From: Deltaproteobacteria bacterium
GTDB lineage: Bacteria > Desulfobacterota > Binatia > HRBIN30 > JACQVA1
Assembly (NCBI GenBank): GCA_016178705.1
Contig: JACOST010000028.1
Coordinates: 785,946-849,945 of the forward strand
DNA: 64,000 nt
Direction of reading: 5' to 3'
Within the stretch, counting starts at the first letter, position 1, and every line of letters starts with the position of its first letter. Both the position numbers and the translations under genes were made by a program. The notes below the pieces were generated by a model, which was given only the letters and a program-made list of their open reading frames with translations, was not told the DNA's origin and did no database searches. This document shows positions 8,642 through 17,769 of the stretch, piece by piece.

Positions 8642-10045
8642 GTGACGACTCTCAACATGGACGGCGATGCATCATCCCTGGCGCTCACTGCCGACGCGGC
8701 GAGTGTAGCCACGACGGCGCGCGCCGAACTGCGGCGCACGATCTGGAACCTCGCCTGGCCGGTGATCGTCACCTTTCTGTTCGAGTCGATGGTCGGCCTG
8801 GTCGACACGTTGATGGTCGGCCGACTCGGGGCGGCAGCCGTGGCCGCGGTCGGGGTCGGCGCGCAAGTGTTGTCGGGTGTGAGCGTCGCCATGACCGCGG
8901 TCGGCACCGGCACCTTGGCGCTGGTGGCGCGGCATATCGGTGCGGGCGAGCCCGATGAAGCGCGGCGCGTGCTAGCGCAGTCGGTGGTAACGGCGGTGGC
9001 GCTGTCGTTGGTGATGATCACGCCGGTGATCTTGTGGGCGCCCGCGATCGTCCACGCGTTCGGCGTGGAGGCGAGCGTCGTCGATCTCGGCGGCGCGTTC
9101 GTGCGTTTGGTGATGCTGTCGATTCCCGCCTCCGCGGTGTTGTTCGTCATCGGGTCGGCGCTGCGCGGCGCGGGCGACACGCGCACACCGTTGGCCATCG
9201 GTCTGACCGTGAACATCATCAACATCGCTGGCAACTACGTCTTGATCTTCGGCAAACTCGGCCTGCCCGCGCTCGGCGTGCGCGGTTCGGCGATCGCCAC
9301 GGCGGTCGCGTTCACCAGCGGCGCCACGTTCGGCCTGGTGCTGTTGGCGCGCGGCACGTTGGTGTTGCGGCTGGTTGCGGCGCACCTGCGGCCGCACCTG
9401 CACACCGTGCGGCGCGTCCTCAGCATCGGCTATCCCGCCGCGGCCGAGCAGATGCTGATGCAGTTCGGCTTCTTCATCTACCTGATCTTCGCGGCCCGCT
9501 ACGGGACCAGCGCGGTGGCGGCGTATTTCATCGGCGTCCGCATCTTGGCATTGTCGTTTCTGCCGGGCTTCGGCTTTGCCGCCGCGGCTGGCGCGCTGGT
9601 CGGGCAAAATCTCGGCGCGCGCAATCCCACTCGCGCCGAGCAAGCCGGATGGATGGCCAACCGCATGTCGGTGACGATGATGTCAGTCACCGGCGTCATC
9701 ATCTTCATGAGCGCCACGCACATTGCCCGCGTGTTCGTCGACGATCCGGCAGTCGTCGACGGCACGGTGTGGTTCATCTACATGCTCGCCGCGGCGCAGC
9801 CGCTGATGGCGGTCGATTTCACCATCGGCGGCGCCTTACGCGGTGCCGGCGATACGCGCTTCCCGCTCATCACGGTGCTGGTCGCATTCTACGGTTGCCG
9901 GTTGGGATGCGCGTACCTCGCGTCGTCCGTACTGCACCTGTCGCTGAAATGGGTGTGGGCGGCACTAATCGGCGACTACGTTGCGCGCGCCGCACTGAAA
10001 TCGTGGCGCTTCCGCAGCGGACGTTGGAAGACGATCTCCGTGTGA
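8642..10045 (+). CDS. MATE family efflux transporter
   Basis: A 467-residue membrane protein with about twelve hydrophobic helices, the multidrug and toxic compound extrusion fold that exports compounds using an Na+ or H+ gradient. The internal duplication is visible: SALRGAGDTRTPL in the first half and GALRGAGDTRFPL in the second sit at matching places after helices. The GTG at 8642 is the furthest upstream start. An ATG at 8657 is an alternative. It follows nrtR by 35 bases on the same strand, but a functional link to NAD synthesis is not evident. Confidence 0.9.
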   Translation: MTTLNMDGDASSLALTADAASVATTARAELRRTIWNLAWPVIVTFLFESMVGLVDTLMVGRLGAAAVAAVGVGAQVLSGVSVAMTAVGTGTLALVARHIGAGEPDEARRVLAQSVVTAVALSLVMITPVILWAPAIVHAFGVEASVVDLGGAFVRLVMLSIPASAVLFVIGSALRGAGDTRTPLAIGLTVNIINIAGNYVLIFGKLGLPALGVRGSAIATAVAFTSGATFGLVLLARGTLVLRLVAAHLRPHLHTVRRVLSIGYPAAAEQMLMQFGFFIYLIFAARYGTSAVAAYFIGVRILALSFLPGFGFAAAAGALVGQNLGARNPTRAEQAGWMANRMSVTMMSVTGVIIFMSATHIARVFVDDPAVVDGTVWFIYMLAAAQPLMAVDFTIGGALRGAGDTRFPLITVLVAFYGCRLGCAYLASSVLHLSLKWVWAALIGDYVARAALKSWRFRSGRWKTISV

Positions 10046-10047
10046 CG

Positions 10048-10145
10048 GAGGCGTGATTCGTGAATGGTGAGTCGTGACTCGTGAGTGGTAAGTCGTCCGG
10101 CTCCCACTGCCTAACTGCCTACTACCGTCTGCCTACTACTTACTA
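10048..10145. repeat. Heptanucleotide-periodic array, two sequence types joined
   Basis: Bases of about 10052-10092 repeat GTGATTC, GTGAATG, GTGAGTC-type 7-mers. About 10104-10145 repeat a different 7-mer family, CTGCCTA, CTACCGT, CTACTTA. The second arm runs into the stop codon of the minus-strand gene ending at 10143 and appears to encode its last residues. It lies between two converging genes. Confidence 0.65.
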
Positions 10146-10880
10146 TCTTCCGCCTACTGTCTTCGCCAGGAGCGCCGGATCGAACCGCTCAGGCGAAACG
10201 CTCGGGGGCTGACTCCACTTCAGGGTCAGCGTGCTCATCGTCCGCATCTTGAAATCTTCCATCGTCACCGTGGTCGGCAGCCACTTGCGGCCAACCAACA
10301 CCTGATCGCTGTTGCGTTGCATCTTCACCAGATTGTTGGGCGTCTGTTGGTAGTACATGACCTTGAGGGGAATGTTCCGCTCGGTATCGAAAGTGACCAC
10401 CAGCAAACAGTAGGGCGAAGCCTTCGGGGCGATTGAAACGGTCATGCGGCCGGCCCCCTCATCGCTGATGCGAGTGTCGGCGAAGTTCGCGATCCGCAGC
10501 GGTTGCAGATCCTCGCGCGCGAACTCGCTGTCCGCGAGCGTCGCGTCGGCTGGAAAGGGTTGCGCCTGCGTGGCGCCCTTGGCGAGACGGAACGCTTGCG
10601 TGCCGTCGTTCAAGATGAGCGCCTTGCCGCCGTCGTTGCCCAACTCGACGTAGAGATCAGTGCCGACGGTGCCCGGCCGGTAGATCAGGATGGCGGGAAA
10701 GCGATGGGTTTCCTCCGGCGAGGCGACGGTCAGCTCGCCGTCGGCGCGCACTAGCGCGGTGACACGCGATTCCTCCTCGACGGCGCGTAGCAGAGCGGGC
10801 AGGCGGCCGGTGTCCTGTGCCGCGACCCGGGAAGCGACCAGCGTCGCTATCGCCGTCGCTCCAATCACCCAACTGCGCAT
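10143..10880 (-). CDS. LolA-like outer membrane lipoprotein-sorting domain protein
   Basis: A 245-residue exported protein. Residues 1-21 form a signal peptide, with likely cleavage in RVAAQDT. The rest resembles the LolA/LolB-fold 'outer membrane lipoprotein-sorting protein' group, with a C-terminal stretch rich in strands (KVMYYQQTPNN, RKWLPTTVTMEDFK). It probably binds a lipid or lipoprotein in the periplasm. ATG 10880 was chosen because AGGAGG lies seven bases before it. A longer ORF upstream runs into the divergent cytochrome gene. No LolCDE partner is visible. Confidence 0.7.
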   Translation of the reverse strand: MRSWVIGATAIATLVASRVAAQDTGRLPALLRAVEEESRVTALVRADGELTVASPEETHRFPAILIYRPGTVGTDLYVELGNDGGKALILNDGTQAFRLAKGATQAQPFPADATLADSEFAREDLQPLRIANFADTRISDEGAGRMTVSIAPKASPYCLLVVTFDTERNIPLKVMYYQQTPNNLVKMQRNSDQVLVGRKWLPTTVTMEDFKMRTMSTLTLKWSQPPSVSPERFDPALLAKTVGGR

Positions 10881-10991
10881 CCGTTCCTCCTGTTCAGCCG
10901 CGAAACGCGACCATCTACGCCGATGCGCCATTGCGTTGTCAAGGCGGGTCGGGTTTATTCGCACGCGGGAGAGCGAGCGGAAGAGAGAGTG

Positions 10992-11795
10992 ATGCGGCGC
11001 ATCGGTTGGGGCCGGCTGCTGGCCTTCGTGCTGATCATCGAGAACGGCTTCTTGCTGTTCCCGATCGTGCGCGACTTCGTGCTCAGCAGCGAGGAGAGTC
11101 CGGCGGCACGTGGGCGCCAAGTGGCACTGAATCTGGGTTGCTTCAACTGCCACGGTCCCGACGGCCGCGGCAACGTGCCCAATCACGGCAGCAAGTTCGA
11201 CACCGTGCCCGGCTTCGGCGAGCAAACGTTGATGATGTTCGTGAAGAGCGACGCCGAGCTACGCGAATACATCCTCGATGGCGGCCCGCAACGCCGCCTC
11301 CAGAGTGAAAGCTACCGCGACGAGATGGCAGCGCAGGCGCTGCGGATGCCGGCGTTCCGCGGCTGGGTGAGCAATCGCGACGTCGACGCCCTAGTGGCGT
11401 ATCTGCGCGTGGTGTCCGGTCTGTTGAGTCCAAAGGATGCAATTGTAGTCAGCGGCGAGCAACTCGCCGGCAAACTTGGTTGCTTTTCCTGTCACGGCGA
11501 GATGGGGATGGGCGGCCGGCCGAACCCCGGTTCGCTGAAGGGATACATTCCCGGTTTTCTCGGTGAGGATTTCCACGAGTTGGTGCACGACGACGACGAG
11601 CTGATGACCTGGTTGCGCGACGGCGCGTTGCCGCGCATCGGGGGCAGCGGCCTCGGGGGTTTTTTCTTCAAACGCCAGCGCGTTCGGATGCCCGAGTACA
11701 AGCGATTCGTTCCGGAAGAAGACCTGCAAGCCCTGGCGGCCTACGTGCGCTGGCTCGCCGCCGGCACGTGGCGCCACGAGCAACTGTCATCGTAG
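10992..11795 (+). CDS. Membrane-anchored di-heme cytochrome c
   Basis: A 267-residue protein with an uncleaved N-terminal membrane anchor (about 8-30) and two cytochrome c domains. The heme-attachment motifs are CFNCH (50-54) and CFSCH (164-168). Met119 (LRMPAF) and Met233 (VRMPEYK) are likely distal heme ligands, one per domain. It would carry electrons on the outer face of the inner membrane. The start at 10992 was chosen over an upstream ATG at 10923 because the anchor then begins near the N-terminus. It is divergent from the LolA-like gene. The partner oxidase or dehydrogenase is not in the window. Confidence 0.88.
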   Translation: MRRIGWGRLLAFVLIIENGFLLFPIVRDFVLSSEESPAARGRQVALNLGCFNCHGPDGRGNVPNHGSKFDTVPGFGEQTLMMFVKSDAELREYILDGGPQRRLQSESYRDEMAAQALRMPAFRGWVSNRDVDALVAYLRVVSGLLSPKDAIVVSGEQLAGKLGCFSCHGEMGMGGRPNPGSLKGYIPGFLGEDFHELVHDDDELMTWLRDGALPRIGGSGLGGFFFKRQRVRMPEYKRFVPEEDLQALAAYVRWLAAGTWRHEQLSS

Positions 11796-11805
11796 GCACC
11801 GCGGC

Positions 11806-11834
11806 GGGCGCTGCCGGTTTTTTGGGCGGCGCCC
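11806..11834 (+). terminator. Hairpin after the cytochrome gene, T-run inside the loop
   Basis: GGGCGCTGCC (11806-11815) pairs with GGCGGCGCCC (11825-11834) with one G-T wobble. Unusually, the run of six T lies in the loop rather than after the stem. It follows the cytochrome stop by ten bases, so it may end that transcript or protect its 3' end. Nothing else is recognised in 11835-11984. Confidence 0.4.
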
Positions 11835-11984
11835 AACATCTGGGCATAACTACGCCCGGCGCAGGTCCGCCCCCCGTGCGGCGCAAACTCACGGCCTTCA
11901 GGCGGCTCGTGGCACCGGCGTTGCTCTGCTTGGAATTCTCACAAACGCAGGCAGCAGTCTGCACATCATAAGGAGGGGACAATT

Positions 11985-13253
11985 ATGAGAAGGCACACTA
12001 CGGTACGTCTGGTCGCGGTCATGGCAGGTTGGGCGGGCCTGGCGCTCGTTGCCAACGGCACGGTCGCGGGCGCGCAAACGCTGCAGGAGCGCGTCGACGC
12101 GCTCGAGAAGAAAGTCGGCGACGGGAGCAAGACTGCCGTCGACGACTACGGCATCAAGTTCCACGGCTTGATCGCGGTCGACTATACCTACGACATCAAT
12201 GCCCCCGACAGCGGCGGGCCGTTTTTGACTCTGTTCGATAACGAGAAGAACAGCTTCCTGCTCAATCTTGCCAACCTGCACGTCGAGCGGCAGTCGGAGA
12301 AGGGGGTCGGCTTCGTCTTCGATATGGACTTCGGCAAGACCGCGGACGTGGTCAACAACACCACGTTCTTCGGCAAACACGACAGCTCGGGCGCACCCGT
12401 CACCGGCAACGGCACGGACTTCTTCGATGCGCGTCAGTTCTACATCACCTACAAGGTTCCGGTCGGCAGCGGCCTGAACTTGAAGGTCGGTCGCTTCGTC
12501 ACGCTGGCGGGCGCGGAGATCATCAAGTCGTACAACAACATCAACTACAACATCAGCAACTCGATTTTGTTCGGCTTCGCGATTCCGTTCACGCACACCG
12601 GCATCATGGGCAGCTATGCGTTCAACGACCAGCTCAGTGTCGACCTCGGGTTGGTGAACGGCTGGGACGACGTCTCCGACAACAACAACGGCAAGAGCTT
12701 CCATGGCGGCATCACGGTCGCGCCTGATCCCCGCTTCTCGTGGTACACCACGATCATGTACGGACCGGAGCAGAACGACCGCTCGGGTTCCAAGCGCTTC
12801 CTGGCCACGACGTTGTTCACCGTCAAGGCCACCGATCAGTTGACTCTGATTGCCGACTACAACTACGGCAATGAGAGCAACGTGTCATTGACCAGTTCGG
12901 GCCTACCGAACGCGACCTCCACCACGGCGCTCTATGGCGCGCCGGGCAACGCGGAATGGCAAGGCGTCGCGGGTTACATTGTCTATGCGCCGCTCGATGA
13001 GTTGCAGCTCTCGTTCCGCAGTGAAGTCTTCGACGATCCGGATGGCGTCCGCACGCTGGTTCAGCAACCCGGCTACGGCCCTGGCGCCACCTATTGGGAA
13101 GTCACGCCCACCGTCAGCTACCGAATCGCCGACGGACTCTGGTGGCGCAACGAGTACCGGCACGACGAGGCGGACAAGCAAGTCTTCCCGACGAGCGACC
13201 ACATGGCTCGCGGTCAGGACACGATCGCGACCGAGTTGATTTACACGTTCTGA
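11985..13253 (+). CDS. Outer membrane beta-barrel porin
   Basis: A 422-residue exported protein. Residues 1-30 are a signal peptide ending in VAGAQT. A short coiled-coil-like stretch LQERVDALEKKVGD (32-46) follows, then alternating aromatic-rich strands through to a terminal YTF, the C-terminal Phe signature for insertion by the BAM complex. It fits the 'putative beta-barrel porin-2' type rather than the classical trimeric porins. The substrate is unknown. A strong AAGGAGG precedes ATG 11985. A very stable hairpin terminator follows at 13301. Confidence 0.82.
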   Translation: MRRHTTVRLVAVMAGWAGLALVANGTVAGAQTLQERVDALEKKVGDGSKTAVDDYGIKFHGLIAVDYTYDINAPDSGGPFLTLFDNEKNSFLLNLANLHVERQSEKGVGFVFDMDFGKTADVVNNTTFFGKHDSSGAPVTGNGTDFFDARQFYITYKVPVGSGLNLKVGRFVTLAGAEIIKSYNNINYNISNSILFGFAIPFTHTGIMGSYAFNDQLSVDLGLVNGWDDVSDNNNGKSFHGGITVAPDPRFSWYTTIMYGPEQNDRSGSKRFLATTLFTVKATDQLTLIADYNYGNESNVSLTSSGLPNATSTTALYGAPGNAEWQGVAGYIVYAPLDELQLSFRSEVFDDPDGVRTLVQQPGYGPGATYWEVTPTVSYRIADGLWWRNEYRHDEADKQVFPTSDHMARGQDTIATELIYTF

Positions 13254-13300
13254 GGTATGCCACGCTGCAAAGGTCGACAACTTTTGTAGCTTCCTCCCGT

Positions 13301-13339
13301 GAGGGTCTCGCCGCCACTCTCCCTGGCGGCGAGGCCCTC
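13301..13339 (+). terminator. Strong hairpin terminator after the porin gene
   Basis: A 16-bp stem, GAGGGTCTCGCCGCCA paired with 13324-13339 with a single G-T wobble, and a 7-base loop, followed by TTCTC. It lies 48 bases after the porin stop and 41 bases before the response regulator. Confidence 0.8.
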
Positions 13340-13380
13340 TTCTCACGTGCCGCGATTGGCTGTGCCTGTGAGTCGTTTCG

Positions 13381-13821
13381 GTGATCAAACACGTTCTCGT
13401 TGTCGATGATGACCCGTCGATTCGGCTGGTGATCGAACACGCGCTCGCCGGTGAGGGTTACGAGGTCAGCACCTGCGACGATGGCAGCGAAGTGATGGAC
13501 CGGCTGGCGCGCACGCGCTTCGATTTGGTCGTGCTCGACCTGTACATGCCGGGCATGAACGGATTCGAAGTGCTGCGTCAGATCCGCGCGCGGCCACTCG
13601 GCACGCTGCCCAAGCCGCAGACACCGCCGACGGTCAAGATCCTCGTGATCTCCGCGCACAGCGACCCGGCGACGACCCAGTTCGTGCTCAAGCGCGGCGC
13701 CGACACCTGTCTAGCCAAGCCGTTCGATCTCGGCGATCTTCTGCAAGTGGCGCGGCAGCTCACCCAATTGCCACATGCGGCGCGCGCACGTCGCGGGCGC
13801 AACAATCTGACCACAGCCTAA
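13381..13821 (+). CDS. Single-domain response regulator
   Basis: A 146-residue CheY-like receiver domain with no output domain. The acidic pocket is Asp9-Asp11 (VVDDDPS), the phospho-acceptor is Asp53 (VVLDLYMPGMNG), the switch Ser is in VISAHSD and the conserved Lys is in CLAKPFD. An insertion of about ten residues, rich in Pro (GTLPKPQTPPT), follows helix 3 and is unusual. The start is a GTG at 13381. No histidine kinase is nearby, so its partner is encoded elsewhere. Confidence 0.88.
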   Translation: MIKHVLVVDDDPSIRLVIEHALAGEGYEVSTCDDGSEVMDRLARTRFDLVVLDLYMPGMNGFEVLRQIRARPLGTLPKPQTPPTVKILVISAHSDPATTQFVLKRGADTCLAKPFDLGDLLQVARQLTQLPHAARARRGRNNLTTA

Positions 13822-13913
13822 CGAAGCACGGCGCTTTTTCTCTTCGAACCCCTGTTAACTATTGACGCGCAGTCGTGCTAGGAAGGCGCCACTTTCGCCT
13901 GAGGAGTACGAGC

Positions 13914-15401
13914 ATGTCGTCAGCCCAAGCGCGCGGGACGCCGCCAACCTATCGCATGTACATAGACGGCGCATGGTGCGACGCCAGCAACGGCGCCACC
14001 TACGATCTGCCGAATCCGGCCACCGAAGCGATCGTAGCGCGCGTTCCCAACGCCACGCGCGCCGACATGGAACGCGCCATCGCCGCCGCCCGGCGCGCGT
14101 TCGACGACGGGCCGTGGCCGCGCACCAGCCGGCATGATCGCGCCAAGATGATTCGCCGCATCATCGACGGAATGGAGAAGCGCAAGGAAGACCTGCGCCA
14201 GTTGCTCATCATCGCCGCCGCCGCGGAATACGTCTCGCATCCAATTCAACTCGACCTGCCGTTCGAGTTGCTGGCGAACTACGCCGACCTCGCGCTGTCG
14301 TTCGAGTTCGAGAAGATGCTGCCGACCATCATCACACAGAGCCCGATGGGCGCTCAGGCCGTCAGCGCCATGGCCTACCACCAACCGGTGGGTGTCTGCG
14401 GCATGATCCCGACCTGGAACTTTCCGCTCTTCGTGAGCGTGCAAAAACTCGGTCCGGCATTGGCCGCCGGCTGCACGATGATCTTCAAACCCTCGCCGTA
14501 CATGCCGCTGATCGATCTCGCCCTCGCCGAGATCATCGAAGAGTGCGATCTGCCCAAGGGTGTCTTCAACGTCGTGACCGGCGAGAGTCCCGACCTCGGT
14601 GCGTTGCTGGTCGAGAGTCCGTTGGTCGACAAGATTAGTTACACCGGCAGCGTCGCGACTGGAAAGCGGATCATGGCCGCCGCCGCCGGCACGTTGAAGC
14701 GGGTGCACTTGGAGTTGGGCGGCAAGTCGGCGGCGATCGTTCTCGATGACGCCGATCTCGACTTGGTGGCCCCATACACTTCCGGTCCGAGTTTCTTCCA
14801 CGCCGGGCAAGGCTGCGCGATGTGTACGCGGGTGATGGTGCCGGCCAGCAAGCACGACGCGGTGGTCGAGCGCCTGGCGAACTTCGTCAACATGATTGTG
14901 AAGATCGGCGACCCGGCCGATCCCACGGTGATGCTCGGCCCGGTGATTCGCGCAGAACGGCGCGCGAAGATCGAGGAGTACATCGAGTCCGGCAAGCAAC
15001 AGGGCGCTGTGCTCGCCACCGGCGGCGGGCGGCCGGCGGATCTGCCGAAGGGTTACTTCTTGCAACCGACGATCTTCGGCGGCGTACGCAACGACATGCG
15101 GATCGCGCGTGAAGAAATCTTCGGCCCGGTGTTGTCGGTTATGCCGTTCAAAGACGAGGACGACGCCATCCGCATCGCCAATGATTCGCCCTACGGCCTC
15201 GGCGGCGCGATCTACAGCGCCGACCGCGCCAAGGTGATCGCGATGGCCAAGCGCATCCGTACCGGCACGTTGAACATCAACGGCGCCGTCAGCTTGATTC
15301 ACCTCCCGTTCGGCGGCTTCAAAGACAGCGGCATCGGCCGCGAAGGCGGCTGGTGGGGCGTCAACGAGTACACGGAGATTCAAGCCATCGCATGGACGTG
15401 A
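13914..15401 (+). CDS. NAD(P)-dependent aldehyde dehydrogenase
   Basis: A 495-residue enzyme that oxidises an aldehyde to a carboxylate. The catalytic Cys301 is in AGQGCAMC and the general base Glu267 is in HLELGGKSA. The nucleotide-fold loop SYTGSVATGKRI spans 242-253. The start at 13914 follows GAGGAG by seven bases. The substrate is unknown. The neighbours (acyl-CoA dehydrogenase, thiolase/DUF35) suggest it feeds an acid into CoA-linked degradation. It heads the catabolic block that runs to 20151. Confidence 0.93.
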   Translation: MSSAQARGTPPTYRMYIDGAWCDASNGATYDLPNPATEAIVARVPNATRADMERAIAAARRAFDDGPWPRTSRHDRAKMIRRIIDGMEKRKEDLRQLLIIAAAAEYVSHPIQLDLPFELLANYADLALSFEFEKMLPTIITQSPMGAQAVSAMAYHQPVGVCGMIPTWNFPLFVSVQKLGPALAAGCTMIFKPSPYMPLIDLALAEIIEECDLPKGVFNVVTGESPDLGALLVESPLVDKISYTGSVATGKRIMAAAAGTLKRVHLELGGKSAAIVLDDADLDLVAPYTSGPSFFHAGQGCAMCTRVMVPASKHDAVVERLANFVNMIVKIGDPADPTVMLGPVIRAERRAKIEEYIESGKQQGAVLATGGGRPADLPKGYFLQPTIFGGVRNDMRIAREEIFGPVLSVMPFKDEDDAIRIANDSPYGLGGAIYSADRAKVIAMAKRIRTGTLNINGAVSLIHLPFGGFKDSGIGREGGWWGVNEYTEIQAIAWT

Positions 15402-15402
15402 T

Positions 15403-15492
15403 CAACGGCTGATGGCAGATAGCCTATCGTCGGGCAGCATCCACCGATTGACCATGCGCCATCAGCGATAGGCCATCTGCCATAAGCGATCC
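15403..15492. repeat. Heptanucleotide-periodic inverted array (GGCAGAT / GCCATCT type)
   Basis: 7-mers such as GGCTGAT, GGCAGAT and AGCCTAT in the left part face GCCATCA, GCGATAG, GCCATCT and GCCATAA in the right part, forming an imperfect hairpin. It fills the gap between two genes read in the same direction. The sequence is unrelated to the GTGAGTC family but has the same 7-base period. Confidence 0.65.
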
Positions 15493-15493
15493 C

Positions 15494-16684
15494 ATGGACC
15501 TTTCCTACACTCCCGAACAAGAAACCTTTCGCTTGCGGCTGCGCCGCTGGCTGAAAGAGAACCTGCCGCGCGGTTGGGGCAGCGATGCGTTTCCGCCATT
15601 CGCTACCTACGAAGATGAAGTCGCGTTCATGCGTGATTGGCAGGGCCAACTCTACCGCGCCGGTTGGGTCGGCCTCGCGTGGCCGAAGGAATACGGCGGA
15701 CAGGGCGCGACGCTAGTCGAACAGGCAATCTACAACCAAGAAATGGCCCGCCTGCGCGCGCCCGAGCTGATCAACAAAGTTGGCGTCAACAACGTCGGGC
15801 CGACGCTGATCATGTTCGGCAGCGAAGAACAGAAGCACCGGTTCATGCCGAAGATTCTCTCGGCGGACGAAATTTGGTGCCAGCTCTTCAGCGAGCCGGG
15901 TGCCGGTTCCGATCTCGCGTCGGTGCGCACCAAAGCGGAGCGCGACGGCGACGGGTACCGCGTCAGCGGCCAAAAGGTCTGGACCAGCTACGCGCAGTTT
16001 TCCAAGTGGGCGATCTGTTTGGCGCGCACCGATCAGGACGCACCCAAGCACAAGGGCCTGAGCTATCTGATCGTCGACATGGAAGCGCCGGGCATCGAGA
16101 TCCGCCCGCTGCGGCAGATGACCGGCGGCGCCGAGTTCAACGAAGTCTTCATGGACAACGTGTTCGTGCCGCGCTCGTACCTGATCGGCGGCGAGAACGA
16201 GGGCTGGCACGTCTCGATGCACACCCTCGCGCACGAGCGTGGCACTGCCTTCTGTTTCAAGGAACAGGTGAAGCAGAAGATCTGGGTGGATCAACTCGTC
16301 GAATTGATCCGCGAGCGTGCCGCGGGCGGACAGCCCGTCTCCGCATCGGTGCGCGACGAAGCGGTCAAGGCGTTCATCAACGTCGAAATCATGGGCTTGA
16401 TGAATTTGAAAACGATCACCCGTCTCGATCGCGGCGAATTACCCGGACCCGAATCGAGTTTGGTGAAGGAATTCTGGACGCGCATCTCGCAGCACTTGCA
16501 ACAGGTGGCCGTGGCCGCCGAAGGGGTCCACGGCCAGCTCCTGTCGGGCGACGCGCACGCGCTCGCCGGTGGCCGCTGGGCGACGACCTATCTCTACGCC
16601 CAATCCAACGGCATCGCCGGTGGCACGTCGGAAGTGCAGCTCAACATCCTTGCGCAACGCATGCTGGGCCTGCCGAAGGGCTGA
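15494..16684 (+). CDS. Acyl-CoA dehydrogenase (FadE-type)
   Basis: A 396-residue FAD enzyme. QLFSEPGAGSDLA (about 134-146) is the flavin-contacting motif and QKVWTSYAQF follows. The C-terminal signature reads IAGGTSEVQLN, so the usual Glu of 'YEGT' is absent. The Glu in the TLAHERG helix is the likely catalytic base, as in isovaleryl- or FadE-like enzymes. The group includes subunits acting on steroid or branched-chain acyl-CoAs. It lies in a co-oriented block with the aldehyde dehydrogenase and thiolase-like gene. Confidence 0.9.
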   Translation: MDLSYTPEQETFRLRLRRWLKENLPRGWGSDAFPPFATYEDEVAFMRDWQGQLYRAGWVGLAWPKEYGGQGATLVEQAIYNQEMARLRAPELINKVGVNNVGPTLIMFGSEEQKHRFMPKILSADEIWCQLFSEPGAGSDLASVRTKAERDGDGYRVSGQKVWTSYAQFSKWAICLARTDQDAPKHKGLSYLIVDMEAPGIEIRPLRQMTGGAEFNEVFMDNVFVPRSYLIGGENEGWHVSMHTLAHERGTAFCFKEQVKQKIWVDQLVELIRERAAGGQPVSASVRDEAVKAFINVEIMGLMNLKTITRLDRGELPGPESSLVKEFWTRISQHLQQVAVAAEGVHGQLLSGDAHALAGGRWATTYLYAQSNGIAGGTSEVQLNILAQRMLGLPKG

Positions 16685-16687
16685 CCT

Positions 16688-16766
16688 CGTGAATCGTGAG
16701 ACGTGAATCGTGAGGGCGTACTCGGAGTGTATTCCTCCGACTCACGACTCACGTTTCACGATCTCA
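16688..16766. repeat. Heptanucleotide-periodic inverted array (GTGAATC / ACTCACG type)
   Basis: The left arm GTGAATC-GTGAGAC-GTGAATC and the right arm ACTCACG-ACTCACG-TTTCACG form a clear imperfect hairpin with a loop at about 16715-16738. The element runs up to and includes the stop codon of the minus-strand hydrolase (16764). It separates two converging genes and may end both transcripts. Confidence 0.7.
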
Positions 16767-17561
16767 CATCGGTAGCAGAAACTCTTTCACCGCCGCATTG
16801 AACTCGTGCGGAAATTCGACGTTGGTGATGTGGCCGGCGCGCGGGATGCGAACGAGACGCGCGCCGCGGATGCCGGCGGCGAGTTCCTCGGAACAAATCG
16901 GCGGCGTGACCCGATCCTCGTCGCCAACGATCACCAACGTTGGCACGGTGATCTCGCCCAGGCGGTCGCGTGCGGCGAAGGTCATCGCGGCGCGCGCGGC
17001 GCGTACGTACACCGCTTTGTCGTTGCGAGCCACTTGATCGATGAAGTAGTCGCGCATCACCGGGTCGACGCGTTCGGAGAACGCGTTGGTGATGCGCGCC
17101 TTCGCGATCACCCCCATCGAGTTGTCTTCGATGAACTGGAGCGCCTCGCGCCCCACACTCTCGAAACCGACCGGCGCTGCGGCCAAGGTGTCCGCAAGCA
17201 CAAGGCTGGCGGCGGCGAGCGGGAAATCGAGCGCGAGCTGTTGCGCCACCATGCCACCGAGCGACAGGCCGCCGATGTGCGCGCGTTCGACGCCCTGGGC
17301 GCGGAGCAAGCGGACTATGTCGCGCGCCATGTCGGCGATGGTGAAGTCGGTGTCACCACCGGTCGACTCACCATGGGCACGCAAGTCGACCGTGATCACC
17401 GGAAAGCGATCCGCAAACGCGAGCACCTGATACAGCCACATCGCGTGGCTGCCGCCGAGTCCGTGAATGAACACGATCGGCGCACGCCCAGCGCGCCACG
17501 GCTCGCAGAAATCGTGTAGCTCGTAAAATAGTCCGATGTCACCAACGCGCTGGTGGGGCAT
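16764..17561 (-). CDS. Alpha/beta hydrolase
   Basis: A 265-residue serine hydrolase similar to 3-oxoadipate enol-lactonase and related esterases. The triad is Ser100 (GGLSLGGMV), Asp216 (VGDEDRVTP) and His244 (RAGHITNVE), and the oxyanion-hole motif is HGLGGSH (33-39). ATG 17561 was chosen because GGAGG lies upstream. The ORF continues upstream but through the repeat region. It is transcribed opposite to the surrounding catabolic genes. Substrate unknown. Confidence 0.88.
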   Translation of the reverse strand: MPHQRVGDIGLFYELHDFCEPWRAGRAPIVFIHGLGGSHAMWLYQVLAFADRFPVITVDLRAHGESTGGDTDFTIADMARDIVRLLRAQGVERAHIGGLSLGGMVAQQLALDFPLAAASLVLADTLAAAPVGFESVGREALQFIEDNSMGVIAKARITNAFSERVDPVMRDYFIDQVARNDKAVYVRAARAAMTFAARDRLGEITVPTLVIVGDEDRVTPPICSEELAAGIRGARLVRIPRAGHITNVEFPHEFNAAVKEFLLPM

Positions 17562-17615
17562 GAGAGAACCTCCGCGGGCGGGAACAGACCATGGGGGGTC
17601 GAGGGCGTCAATGGC

Positions 17616-17741
17616 TGTGGCACGCATCGCCGATGGCCGATGGCTTGAGGTCGGAGAAGATCTCGATCTGCCCGACCTACCATCAGCCATCTGCTATCAG
17701 CCACCAGCTCATCCGCCATCTGCCATCAGCGAGTTGACCTA
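17616..17741. repeat. Heptanucleotide-periodic inverted array (GCCGATG / CATCAGC type)
   Basis: The left arm has GCCGATG-GCCGATG-GCTTGAG units (from about 17628). The right arm (about 17682-17738) repeats CATCAGC, CATCTGC, TATCAGC, CACCAGC. It lies between the divergent hydrolase and the selenoprotein gene, leaving under 30 bases for a promoter of the latter. Confidence 0.65.
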
Positions 17742-17769
17742 ACCGCCGCGCCCGCTTACTGTCGCGGCG

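Noticed and set aside
13862..13890. Promoter for the aldehyde dehydrogenase
   Set aside because: A TTGACG is present, but no -10-like hexamer lies at 15-19 bases.
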